Assembly (NCBI GenBank): GCA_020438665.1
Contig: JAGQUE010000092.1
Span: 1 to 12,004, forward strand
Reading direction: 5' to 3'
DNA: 12,004 nucleotides
Source of the DNA: Nocardioidaceae bacterium
GTDB lineage: Bacteria; Actinomycetota; Actinomycetes; Propionibacteriales; Nocardioidaceae
The position numbers were made by a program, and so were the translations under genes. Numbering within the stretch: the first letter of the stretch is position 1; every line of letters begins with the position of its first letter. Below are positions 1 to 6,179 of the stretch, piece by piece. The notes below the pieces were generated by a model that was given only the letters and a program-made list of their open reading frames with translations, was not told the origin of the DNA and searched no databases.

Positions 1-957
1 GATGCCCTTGCCCTTGCCGTCGGAGGAGCCGCCGATGCCGAGGATGACGGCGTGGATGCGGTCGCCGGCGGCCTCGGCGTCCTCGAGCCGCTTGAGCACG
101 AACAGGGCGGCGCCCTCGCCCATGACGAAGCCGTCGGCCCCGGCGTCGAACGGCCGCGTGCCGGTCGCCGAGAGCGCGCCGATCTTGCAGAACTTCACGA
201 AGGCGTCGACGCCCATGTTGCGGTCGAGGCCGCCGGTGACGACGGCGTCGTAGTCGTGCGCGACGAGCCCGTGGACGGCGGCGTTGAGCGCTGCCAGGCC
301 AGACGCGCACGCGGCGTCGGTGGTGAAGTTGGGTCCGCGGAGGTTGAACAGGTTGGCGACCCGGCCCGCGATCACGTTGGACAGCTCACCGGGCATGGTG
401 TCCTCGGTGATCTCGATCTGGTCGGCGAGGTAGGCCTCGCGGGTCTCGTCGACGATCCGCCGCTGGACGTCCTCGGGCAGTGCCGTCAGCGACGGCACCC
501 GGGCCAGCCGGGTGAGCACCTCGGGCAGCTTGATGCGCATGCTGGTCGTGTAGTGCTTCTCGCCGCCGATGGCGTTGCCGAGGATGACGGCGACCCGGTC
601 GGTGTCGACGTTCCAGCCCGGCCAGCCGGCCTCGACGAGCGCGGTGCGGGCCGCCGAGATGGCCCACCGCTGCCCCTGGTCCATCTGCTGGGCGACCTTG
701 GGCGGGACGGGGAGCTTCCAGGAGACCGGGTCCCACGGGAACTCGCGGACCCAGCCGCCGATGCGGGTATAGGTCTTGTCGGGGACCGCGTGGTCCTCGT
801 CGTAGTAGAGGGCGGGGTCCCACCGCTCCGGCGGGACGTCGGTGACGCTATAGACACCACCGGTGATGTTGGCCCAGAACGCCGCCGCGTCGGGCGCTCC
901 GGGCATGATCGCGGCGGTGCCGACGACGGCGACGGGGTGGACGGTCCTGTTGGTCAT
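1..957 (-). CDS. PfaA-like beta-ketoacyl synthase, N-terminal part (runs off the left edge)
   Basis: Ketosynthase domain that would condense an acyl-thioester with a malonyl extender in a polyketide or secondary-lipid synthase. Visible: 319 residues beginning MTNRTVHPVAVVGTAAIMPG, the standard KS opening. The nucleophile is Cys217 in TTDAACASGLAA, followed by a glycine-rich GADGFVMGEGAALFVLKRLE stretch near residues 280-300. The DPALYYDEDHAVPDKTYTRI segment and the GNAIGGEKHYTTSMR segment resemble the KS of PfaA-type synthases more than FabF or ordinary modular KS domains. The two catalytic His residues, and any acyltransferase or carrier domains, lie beyond base 1, so neither length nor class can be confirmed. 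Start: ATG at 957 with an AGGAGG at 967-972, nine bases away. It follows the acyl-CoA dehydrogenase stop by 17 bases, so the two are almost surely co-transcribed. A type I PKS of another class remains possible. Confidence 0.85.
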   Translation of the reverse strand, partial: MTNRTVHPVAVVGTAAIMPGAPDAAAFWANITGGVYSVTDVPPERWDPALYYDEDHAVPDKTYTRIGGWVREFPWDPVSWKLPVPPKVAQQMDQGQRWAISAARTALVEAGWPGWNVDTDRVAVILGNAIGGEKHYTTSMRIKLPEVLTRLARVPSLTALPEDVQRRIVDETREAYLADQIEITEDTMPGELSNVIAGRVANLFNLRGPNFTTDAACASGLAALNAAVHGLVAHDYDAVVTGGLDRNMGVDAFVKFCKIGALSATGTRPFDAGADGFVMGEGAALFVLKRLEDAEAAGDRIHAVILGIGGSSDGKGKGI

Positions 958-974
958 GGCGCGATTCCTCCTCG

Positions 975-2672
975 TCAGCCGTCGGTGCGCCCATAGAGGG
1001 CGTCGGCGACCTGGTCCATGTCGGCGAACAGGCCGGCCTGGGCCGCGGCGACAGCCTCGGCGGGGATGGCCAGCGAGATGGGGGCGTCGGCGGAGCCGAC
1101 GACATAGCGCGGCCCGTCGAGGGCGACCTTCTGGGCGGCCTCCCGGGCGAAGACGCGCGCCATGGTCGCCCACACCTCGGGCGCGAACCGCGTGGGCGTC
1201 TTCTCATAGCGGTCACCGTCGAGCGTCGCCGCTGCGCGCCTGGCGAAGGTCTCGGCGCACTCGACCGCGGCGATCAGCTCCCCGAGCCGGAAGAGCACGT
1301 GCTGGCTGCGGGTGAGCCGGCCGACCCGGCACGCCTCCAGGACGGCCGCGAGCGACTGGCAGGCCAGCGCGGCCACGGCGGCACCGACCTCGGGCCGGCG
1401 AGCGTGGAGGGACTGCAGCGCAGCCGCCTTGTCGAGGTAGTAGGCGCCGCGGGTCTTGAGGTGCTGCTGCCACCGGTCACGGGCGATGGTCATCTCCATG
1501 ATCTCGGAGGTGCCTTCATAGATGGTGGTGATGCGGACGTCGCGCTTGATCTTCTCCACGACGTACTCGCGGGTGTAGCCATAGCCGCCGTGGGCCTGGA
1601 TCGCGGCGTCGGCCGCGGCGTTGCCGGCCTCGGTGGCGGCGTACTTGGCGATGGCCCCCTCGGTGTTCATGGCACCGTTGGCGCCCTCGCCGTCGTCGAG
1701 ACGGGTCGCGGTCTCCTCCATGAACGCGCGGGCTGCCTCGAGGCGTACGGCGTGGGGAACGATGAGCTTGTGGGTGTAGCCCTGCTTCTCCGAGAGGGGT
1801 CCCCCGCCCTGGATGCGGGTCTGGGAGTAGTCGATGGCCCGGTCGAGGGCGGCCCAGCCACCGCCGAGGCCGAACGCGGCGACCATGAGCCGGGTGTAGC
1901 CGAAGACCTGCTGGGCCTGGACCAGGCCGCGCCCCTCGACCCCGCCGATCAGGTTGGCCGCCGGCACCTCGACGTCGTCGAGGAACAGCGCGGCGGTGTT
2001 GGACAGCCGGATGCCGTGCTTGTCCTCGGGGTGCGCGGACTCGAAGCCCGTCGTGCCCTTGGGGACGACGAACCACGACGGACCCGCCGGGGTGGCCGCG
2101 AGGATGGTGTACATGTCGGCGATGGAGCCGTTGGAGATCCACTGCTTGCGGCCGTTGATGCGATAGGCCGTCACGGTGCCGTCGTCGTCCAGCACCGGCT
2201 TGGCGGTGGTCGACATCGCGCCCAGGTCGGAGCCGGCCTCCGGCTCGGTGGCGCCATAGGCGAACACGGTGCCGTTCTCGGAGATGCCGCCCAGCCACTC
2301 CTTCTTCTGCTCCTCGGTGCCGCCGACCATGATGGGGTCCGAGCCGAGGAAGGTGGCGAAGACCGCGGTGGCCACGCCGATGTCGTGGCGGGCCATGGTC
2401 TCGCAGAGCCGGTAGGAGTCGAACGCGCCGCCGTCCATGCCGCCGTACGCCTCGGGCACGAACAGCATCTGCACGCCGAGCGTCTCGGGGTCCGACATCG
2501 CTCGGACGATGTCCTCGGGGCACTGGTCCTCGTGGTCGAGCTCGAGCTGCAGCTCAGGAGTCAGGGCGTGGTCGACGAACTCGTCGAGCGCCTCGAGCAT
2601 CATCGTGAGGTCACCGGCGTCGAGGCCCTTCCCTCCGAAGGCGTGCGTGGTCGGTTCGACGGGAGAGCTCAT
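975..2672 (-). CDS. Acyl-CoA dehydrogenase family flavoprotein with C-terminal extension
   Basis: FAD-dependent alpha,beta-dehydrogenation of an acyl thioester is the family reaction. The 565-residue product carries the flavin/substrate signature YGATEPEAGSDLGAMSTT (about 139-156), RINGRKQWISNGS (171-183) and the C-terminal signature with IYEGTSEI, where Glu386 is the catalytic base. A helical tail of about 165 residues follows, making it longer than the usual 380-400 residue enzymes and closer to very-long-chain-type members. Start chosen at ATG 2672 (MSSPVEP): AAGGAA lies nine bases upstream, while the reading frame's earlier ATG at 2735 has no such support and would add a Pro-rich tail. 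Immediately upstream is a small ORF whose TAA overlaps the ribosome binding site; immediately downstream is the PfaA-like KS. The context suggests an enzyme that oxidises or tailors the acyl chain made by that synthase, rather than general beta-oxidation; this role is inferred. Confidence 0.93.
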   Translation of the reverse strand: MSSPVEPTTHAFGGKGLDAGDLTMMLEALDEFVDHALTPELQLELDHEDQCPEDIVRAMSDPETLGVQMLFVPEAYGGMDGGAFDSYRLCETMARHDIGVATAVFATFLGSDPIMVGGTEEQKKEWLGGISENGTVFAYGATEPEAGSDLGAMSTTAKPVLDDDGTVTAYRINGRKQWISNGSIADMYTILAATPAGPSWFVVPKGTTGFESAHPEDKHGIRLSNTAALFLDDVEVPAANLIGGVEGRGLVQAQQVFGYTRLMVAAFGLGGGWAALDRAIDYSQTRIQGGGPLSEKQGYTHKLIVPHAVRLEAARAFMEETATRLDDGEGANGAMNTEGAIAKYAATEAGNAAADAAIQAHGGYGYTREYVVEKIKRDVRITTIYEGTSEIMEMTIARDRWQQHLKTRGAYYLDKAAALQSLHARRPEVGAAVAALACQSLAAVLEACRVGRLTRSQHVLFRLGELIAAVECAETFARRAAATLDGDRYEKTPTRFAPEVWATMARVFAREAAQKVALDGPRYVVGSADAPISLAIPAEAVAAAQAGLFADMDQVADALYGRTDG

Positions 2673-2685
2673 GACGGTGGGTTCC

Positions 2686-2841
2686 TTACTCGATTGCTGA
2701 GGCGGGTTGGGACATGGCGCTGCCCGCTCCGGCACAGCCGACAGGGCATGCGGAGAGGGATGGCAGGAAGCGGGCGATGGCTGTCCCCGCCGATGGTCGC
2801 GAGAGGACCAGGACGGGCTTGACCAGGACGACGGATGTCAT
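2686..2841 (-). CDS. Candidate 51-residue small ORF leading the acyl-CoA dehydrogenase/KS operon
   Basis: An ATG at 2841 is preceded by GGAGGAG (2850-2856) with an eight-base spacer, the best ribosome binding site in this part of the window. The frame stays open for 51 codons, beginning MTSVVLVKPVLVLSRPSAG and ending in ASAIE. Its TAA (2686-2688) overlaps the AAGGAA that serves the dehydrogenase start 13 bases on. That layout is what a translationally coupled leader or small first gene looks like. Against it: roughly a quarter of its codons end in A or T, more than in neighbouring genes; the composition is Ala/Ser/Pro/Val-rich; and I recognise no family. It could be a leader peptide, a small hydrophobic protein or chance. 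Confidence 0.4.
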   Translation of the reverse strand: MTSVVLVKPVLVLSRPSAGTAIARFLPSLSACPVGCAGAGSAMSQPASAIE

Positions 2842-2894
2842 GCGCCGTTCTCCTCCAGGTGGGTGTGACGGTCAGGAGGGCCGCATTGCTTGGC

Positions 2895-2914
2895 ACGTTA
2901 CAAAGACCTTTGAA
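2895..2914 (-). promoter_or_regulatory. Possible promoter/operator upstream of the small ORF and dehydrogenase
   Basis: The stretch around 2885-2970 is clearly richer in A/T than its surroundings. Reading leftwards it contains an inverted repeat CAAAG-GT-CTTTG (2901-2912) directly followed by TAACGT (2900-2895), which fits the actinobacterial -10 pattern TANNNT. No convincing -35 element is seen at the right distance. A second A/T patch, TATATC near 2968-2963, is an alternative -10. A repressor bound to the repeat would sit in the promoter spacer; both the promoter and the operator are inferred. Confidence 0.3.
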
Positions 2915-3003
2915 TGGGAAACTACTGACCCCCACGACCTGTCTGCTTGGTCACGAATTGACGATATAGGGGTGCCCCGACTGGCAGATTGGTGTCCTTG
3001 CGC

Positions 3004-3019
3004 CGGGTCGTCAGACCCG
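3004..3019 (-). terminator. Hairpin downstream of the WYL regulator, possible terminator or operator
   Basis: CGGGTC-GTCA-GACCCG forms a six-base-pair GC-rich stem with a four-base loop, 41 bases past the regulator's stop codon. No T-run follows on the minus strand, so if it is a terminator it is of the tail-less kind common in actinobacteria. The same stem with the same loop length recurs at 10383-10398 ahead of the M48 peptidase gene, which leaves open a protein-binding site instead. Confidence 0.35.
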
Positions 3020-3059
3020 CGGTCGGCCGTTGTCCCAGAACCGGCCCCTGGCGCGGGTC

Positions 3060-4016
3060 TCAGCGTCGGCCGTTGCCGGCCGCCTCGCTCAGCAGCCGGC
3101 CGAGCCTGGTCGCCTCGGCCGCGAGCTCGGGGGGCTCGACGACCCGCCAGCGGTGGGGCAGGCTCGCGAGATAGAGCGCCACCCAGGTCAGGTTGTCACC
3201 GCCGGCGACCAGCTCGCAGCTGTGCTCGTCGATCGGTGTCACGGTCCCGGACCGGGCCGAGACCCGCTGGCGCACCTTGTCGGCGGGCGCGGCCACGACG
3301 ACACGGGCGACATGACGGTAGGGCGCTGCGGACACGGCTCGCTGAAGGTGGGTGACGGGGTCCGGGTGCTCGCGGAACGGGAACCGCCACGTCGTCGCAA
3401 CGACCCCGGTCGCCCGGTCGACCCGAAACGTCCGCCAGTCCGCCCGGTCGACGTCCCAGGCGAACAGGTACCACCGGTCTCCGGCGGTGACGAGCCGGAC
3501 GGGCTCGGTCAGCCGCTGGCTGACGATGCCGCGCAGGTCGGCATAGTCGAACCGGACCCGCACCCGGTCACGGCAGGCCCGGGCCAGCGTCAGCAAGGTG
3601 TCCGCATCGATGCTCGTGTCGGGGCCGGGCAGGCTGTCGGTGGCGTCGAGGAGGGCGCGCACGGTGTGGCGCAGGCGCGGAGGCAGCACCTGCTCGAGCT
3701 TGGCGAGGGTCCGGACCGCGGCGTCACCAGCGCCGGTGACGCTGGCCGCCGTACGCCGGAGCGACACCGCGACGGCGACCGCCTCCTCGTCGTCGAGCAG
3801 CAGGGGTGGTAGCGCGCGGCCGGCACCGAGCTGATAGCCGCCGGCTGGGCCCTGAGCCGCGTGGACGGGATAACCGAGGTCGCGCAGCCGTTGGACGTCT
3901 CGGCGCACGCTGCGCGTCGTCACCCCGAGCCGGTCGGCCAGCTCGGGCCCCGTCCACACCGGCCGGGACTGGAGCAGCCCCAACAGGGTGAGCAGTCGCT
4001 GGGTGGTCTCGGCCAT
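3060..4016 (-). CDS. WYL-domain (YafY-type) helix-turn-helix transcriptional regulator
   Basis: DNA-binding regulator of 318 residues. A winged helix-turn-helix occupies about residues 5-60, with ELADRLGVTTRSVRRDVQRL as the recognition region. A middle segment follows, then a WYL domain with the namesake RWYL (181-184) and the partner stretch WRTFRVDR (194-201), and a C-terminal WCX-like domain (about 235-310). WYL domains sense small ligands or nucleic acid. Start: ATG 4016 (MAETTQ) is preferred because a GCGAGGA lies about eight bases upstream; the ATG at 4025 would have that motif immediately against it. It diverges from the DinB-DinB-VOC operon across a gap holding a perfect palindrome, so the natural inference is autoregulation plus control of that operon. 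The inducer is unknown. Confidence 0.92.
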   Translation of the reverse strand: MAETTQRLLTLLGLLQSRPVWTGPELADRLGVTTRSVRRDVQRLRDLGYPVHAAQGPAGGYQLGAGRALPPLLLDDEEAVAVAVSLRRTAASVTGAGDAAVRTLAKLEQVLPPRLRHTVRALLDATDSLPGPDTSIDADTLLTLARACRDRVRVRFDYADLRGIVSQRLTEPVRLVTAGDRWYLFAWDVDRADWRTFRVDRATGVVATTWRFPFREHPDPVTHLQRAVSAAPYRHVARVVVAAPADKVRQRVSARSGTVTPIDEHSCELVAGGDNLTWVALYLASLPHRWRVVEPPELAAEATRLGRLLSEAAGNGRR

Positions 4017-4040
4017 GTCGGACATCCTCGCAGAGCTAGC

Positions 4041-4055
4041 GGACAGAAACTGTCC
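4041..4055. promoter_or_regulatory. Perfect palindrome between divergent genes, likely WYL-regulator operator
   Basis: GGACAG-AAA-CTGTCC is a perfect 6+3+6 inverted repeat placed in the 62-base gap between the regulator start (4016) and the first DinB gene (4079). A TATTAG at 4056-4061, abutting the repeat, may be the rightward -10. Binding here would cover both promoters. Winged-helix regulators of this type commonly bind such sites as dimers; that this regulator binds it is inferred from position. Confidence 0.6.
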
Positions 4056-4078
4056 TATTAGTGCGGGAGGCTGGGTCC

Positions 4079-4660
4079 ATGTCCACCACCTCCTGGAACT
4101 CGCTGCTCCGCGAGCAGCTGACCTGGCACTGGACCCACCAGCTCCGGCCGCGGCTGGACGGTCTGACCGACGACGAATACCGCTGGGAACCGGTGCCGGG
4201 CGCCTGGAACGTCCGCCCCCGCGGCACGTCCACCGCGCCGGTGGCCGGAGGGTCTGGTGCGTTCACCATCGACTGGGCCTGGCCCCCGCCCGAGCCCGCT
4301 CCGGTCACGACCATCGCCTGGCGGCTCGGGCACGTCATCGTGGGCTGCCTGGGCGCCCGCAACGCCGCCCACTTCGCCGGCCCACCCGCCGACTACTTCT
4401 CCTGGGACTACCCAGGAACCGCTGCGGGCGCCCTGGCCCAGCTTGATGCTGGGATCGAGACCTGGCTGGCCGGCGTGGCGGCGTTGGGCGAGGGTGGACT
4501 CGCGCGGCCGTGCGGCCCCGCCGAGGGCCCGTTCGCCGACCAGCCGATGGCCACGCTGGTCCTGCACATCCATCGCGAGCTCATCCACCACGGCGCGGAG
4601 ATCGCGCTGCTGCGTGACCTCTATGCCCACCGTCGACCCACCCACCAGCAGGAGGACTGA
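4079..4660 (+). CDS. DinB-like four-helix protein
   Basis: The 193-residue protein looks like the DinB/YfiT fold, a four-helix bundle that holds a divalent metal through three His residues and includes thiol-dependent transferases. Visible candidates are His85 in WRLGHVIVG and the cluster His163, His165, His170 and His171 in LVLHIHRELIHHGAEIALLR. The opening LREQLTWHWTHQLRPRLDGL and the EYRWEPVPGAWNV motif are typical of actinobacterial members. Start: ATG 4079, with GGGAGG (4065-4070) eight bases upstream; the in-frame GTG at 4061 overlaps that site and is unlikely. Its TGA shares one base with the next gene's ATG (TGATG). First gene of a three-gene operon facing a WYL regulator. Substrate unknown; a mycothiol-dependent detoxification role is a reasonable guess for an actinobacterium. 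Confidence 0.85.
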   Translation: MSTTSWNSLLREQLTWHWTHQLRPRLDGLTDDEYRWEPVPGAWNVRPRGTSTAPVAGGSGAFTIDWAWPPPEPAPVTTIAWRLGHVIVGCLGARNAAHFAGPPADYFSWDYPGTAAGALAQLDAGIETWLAGVAALGEGGLARPCGPAEGPFADQPMATLVLHIHRELIHHGAEIALLRDLYAHRRPTHQQED

Positions 4661-5277
4661 TGCCGTTCCAGGCCCCGCCCGTCGCCACCGAGACGGAGGC
4701 GCTCCTCGCCCATGTCCGTCAGCAGCAGGACGCGTTCCGGGCCGCGGTCTTCGGCCTCACCGATGACCAGGCCGGCCGAGCAGCCAGCGCCAGCAGCCTC
4801 ACCCTCGGGACCCTCGTCAAGCACGTCACCGCGACCCAGAGGTCGTGGCTCGACGCCGTGCTGGCCGCCCCCAGCCTGCCCGTCGACGACCGGACACAGG
4901 AGCAGCAGTACGCCGACTGGCAGGCCGAGTTCACCTGGTTTCCGAGCGACACCGTGGCCGACGTGCTCGGCGACTTCGACACCGTCTCAGGCGAGGTGCT
5001 CGCCGCTATCCGGGATGCCGATCTCGACGCGGCCGTGCCCGTGCCACCGGCCCCGTGGAACCCTCGTGACATCGAGGCGTGGAGCGTCCGATGGGTGTGG
5101 TTCCACCTCATCGAGGAGCTCGCCCGCCACGCCGGCCACGCCGACATCGTCCGCGAGTCACTCGACGGCGCCACGATGTATCCGCTCGTCGCGGCCTGCG
5201 AGGGTCTCCCGGCCACGCCATGGCTGACACCCTGGTCGCCAGAGGCATCAGGGACCGACCGAGGGGCGACGTCGTGA
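4660..5277 (+). CDS. DinB family protein, DUF664 type
   Basis: Protein of 205 residues with the DUF664 hallmark WVWFHLIEELARHAGHADIV (residues 145-164), which supplies His149, Glu153, His157 and His160, plus an upstream His55 in LVKHVTATQ as a further metal ligand candidate. The fold is the same four-helix DinB bundle as in the preceding gene, although the two sequences have diverged strongly. DUF664 proteins resemble the mycothiol-dependent maleylpyruvate isomerase N-terminal domain, so a thiol-transferase activity is plausible but not shown. The start ATG overlaps the previous stop by one base, with GGAGGA at 4651-4656. The end overlaps the VOC gene by four bases (GTGA). Such tight packing implies co-translation of all three products. 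Confidence 0.9.
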   Translation: MPFQAPPVATETEALLAHVRQQQDAFRAAVFGLTDDQAGRAASASSLTLGTLVKHVTATQRSWLDAVLAAPSLPVDDRTQEQQYADWQAEFTWFPSDTVADVLGDFDTVSGEVLAAIRDADLDAAVPVPPAPWNPRDIEAWSVRWVWFHLIEELARHAGHADIVRESLDGATMYPLVAACEGLPATPWLTPWSPEASGTDRGATS

Positions 5278-5711
5278 GCCGCACGATCCAGCTGACGTTC
5301 GACTGTGCGGACCCCAACGGACTCGCCGGCTTCTGGAACGAGGCGCTCGGCTACCGCTATGACGCTCCCCCGCCCGGCTTCGACACCTGGGAGGCGGCGC
5401 TGGACGCGTTCGGCGTACCGCCGGAGCGGCGCAACGACGCCTCGGCCTCGGTCGACCCCGACGGGGAGGGTCCTCGGCTGTTCTTCCAGAAGGTGCCCGA
5501 GGGCAAGTCCGCCAAGAACCGCGTCCACCTCGACGTTCGGGCAGCCCCCGGGCTCGAGGGCGAGGCACGCATGGCGGCGCTCGAGGCCGAGTGCGAGCGG
5601 TTGGTGGCCCTTGGAGCGACTCGTGTGCGGCGCGATGAGCCCCGGCCACCCATGAGCGCGGGGTTCATCGTGATGCAGGACCCCGAGGGCAACGAGTTCT
5701 GCCTGGACTGA
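5274..5711 (+). CDS. VOC family (glyoxalase/bleomycin-resistance-like) protein
   Basis: A 145-residue protein of the vicinal oxygen chelate superfamily, which includes glyoxalases, dioxygenases and antibiotic-binding proteins. It opens with IQLTFDCADPNGLAGFWNEA, the usual first beta-alpha unit. It has NRVHLDV with His85 as a likely metal ligand and ends in MQDPEGNEFCLD with Glu141 as the second. Start: GTG 5274 inside the preceding stop (GTGA), with GAGGGG at 5261-5266 seven bases upstream; an ATG far upstream in the same frame lies inside the DUF664 gene and is rejected. Last gene of the operon, ended by the hairpin at 5711-5745. Together with two DinB proteins it suggests detoxification or modification of a small electrophile, but no substrate can be named. 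Confidence 0.88.
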   Translation: MSRTIQLTFDCADPNGLAGFWNEALGYRYDAPPPGFDTWEAALDAFGVPPERRNDASASVDPDGEGPRLFFQKVPEGKSAKNRVHLDVRAAPGLEGEARMAALEAECERLVALGATRVRRDEPRPPMSAGFIVMQDPEGNEFCLD

Positions 5712-5745
5712 CCCGGCAGTCGGCGCGGCGTACGCCGACCCGGGT
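5711..5745. terminator. Bidirectional hairpin terminator between convergent VOC gene and ndk
   Basis: Outer arms ACCCGG (5711-5716) and CCGGGT (5740-5745) and inner arms GTCGGCG (5719-5725) and CGCCGAC (5733-5739) pair perfectly, leaving a two-base bulge and a seven-base loop. That is thirteen base pairs, almost all GC. The structure begins at the last base of the VOC stop codon and ends at the last base of the ndk stop codon, so it serves transcripts from both sides. There is no T-run. Confidence 0.7.
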
Positions 5746-6155
5746 CAGCCGATGCCGGGGAACCAGAGGGCGATCTCGCGGGCGGCGGACTCGGCGGAGT
5801 CGGAGCCGTGGACGAGGTTCTCGCGGTTGGAGAGGGACAGGTCGCCGCGGATCGAGCCGGGTGCGGCCTTGCGGCCATCGGTGGCCCCGTTGAGCGCCCG
5901 GACCACCTCGATCGCCTCGTCACCCTCGAGGACCACGGCGACGAGCGGGCCGCTGGTGACGAAGTCGCGCAGCGGCGGATAGAACGCCTTCTCGACATGC
6001 TCGGCATAGTGCTGGTCGGCGACGGAGGCGTCGATGGTGCGCAGCTCCATCGCCACGACCCGCAAGCCCTTCGCCTCGTAGCGGCCGAGGATCTCTCCCA
6101 TCAGCCCCCGCTGGACGGCATCGGGCTTGAGCAGGACGAGGGTGCGTGACGTCAT
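5745..6155 (-). CDS. ndk: Nucleoside diphosphate kinase
   Basis: Transfers the gamma phosphate from NTPs (mainly ATP) to NDPs through a phosphohistidine, balancing cytosolic nucleotide pools. The 136-residue length is standard. Visible: the opening [14 protein letters not shown] with Lys10, the substrate-binding residues Arg86, Thr92, Arg103 and Asn113, and the signature [11 protein letters not shown] with the phosphorylated His116. The start ATG 6155 gives the normal N terminus; its ribosome binding site is weak (GGGG only a few bases upstream), which fits coupling to the preceding gene, whose stop is 24 bases upstream. Third gene of folC-DUF4233-ndk. Transcription ends at the shared hairpin that overlaps its stop codon. 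Confidence 0.98.
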   Translation of the reverse strand: MTSRTLVLLKPDAVQRGLMGEILGRYEAKGLRVVAMELRTIDASVADQHYAEHVEKAFYPPLRDFVTSGPLVAVVLEGDEAIEVVRALNGATDGRKAAPGSIRGDLSLSNRENLVHGSDSAESAAREIALWFPGIG

Positions 6156-6179
6156 GCCCCGAAGGCTACCGAGCCGAGC

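Noticed and set aside
52..996. Long rightward open frame opposite the ketosynthase
   Set aside because: It is antisense to a clear KS domain; its Gly/Arg/Val/Asp-rich sequence has no recognisable motif and reflects the high GC of the real gene.
1299..2822. 507-codon rightward open frame opposite the acyl-CoA dehydrogenase
   Set aside because: Shadow of a gene with complete family signatures; composition is low-complexity and there is no ribosome binding site or family resemblance.
2669..2935. 88-codon leftward frame overlapping the small ORF and dehydrogenase start
   Set aside because: Begins with an unsupported start, is Arg/Pro-rich, and competes with the better-supported 51-codon ORF in another frame.
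2958..2963. TTGACG resembling a rightward -35 element
   Set aside because: No -10 hexamer at 16-18 bases downstream and no rightward gene follows.
4023..4025. ATG at 4025 as the start of the WYL regulator
   Set aside because: The GAGG motif abuts this ATG, leaving no spacer, whereas it is well placed for the ATG at 4016.
6147..6154. TGACGTCA palindrome over the ndk start codon
   Set aside because: It is accounted for by the first codons of ndk and is too short to claim as a binding site.
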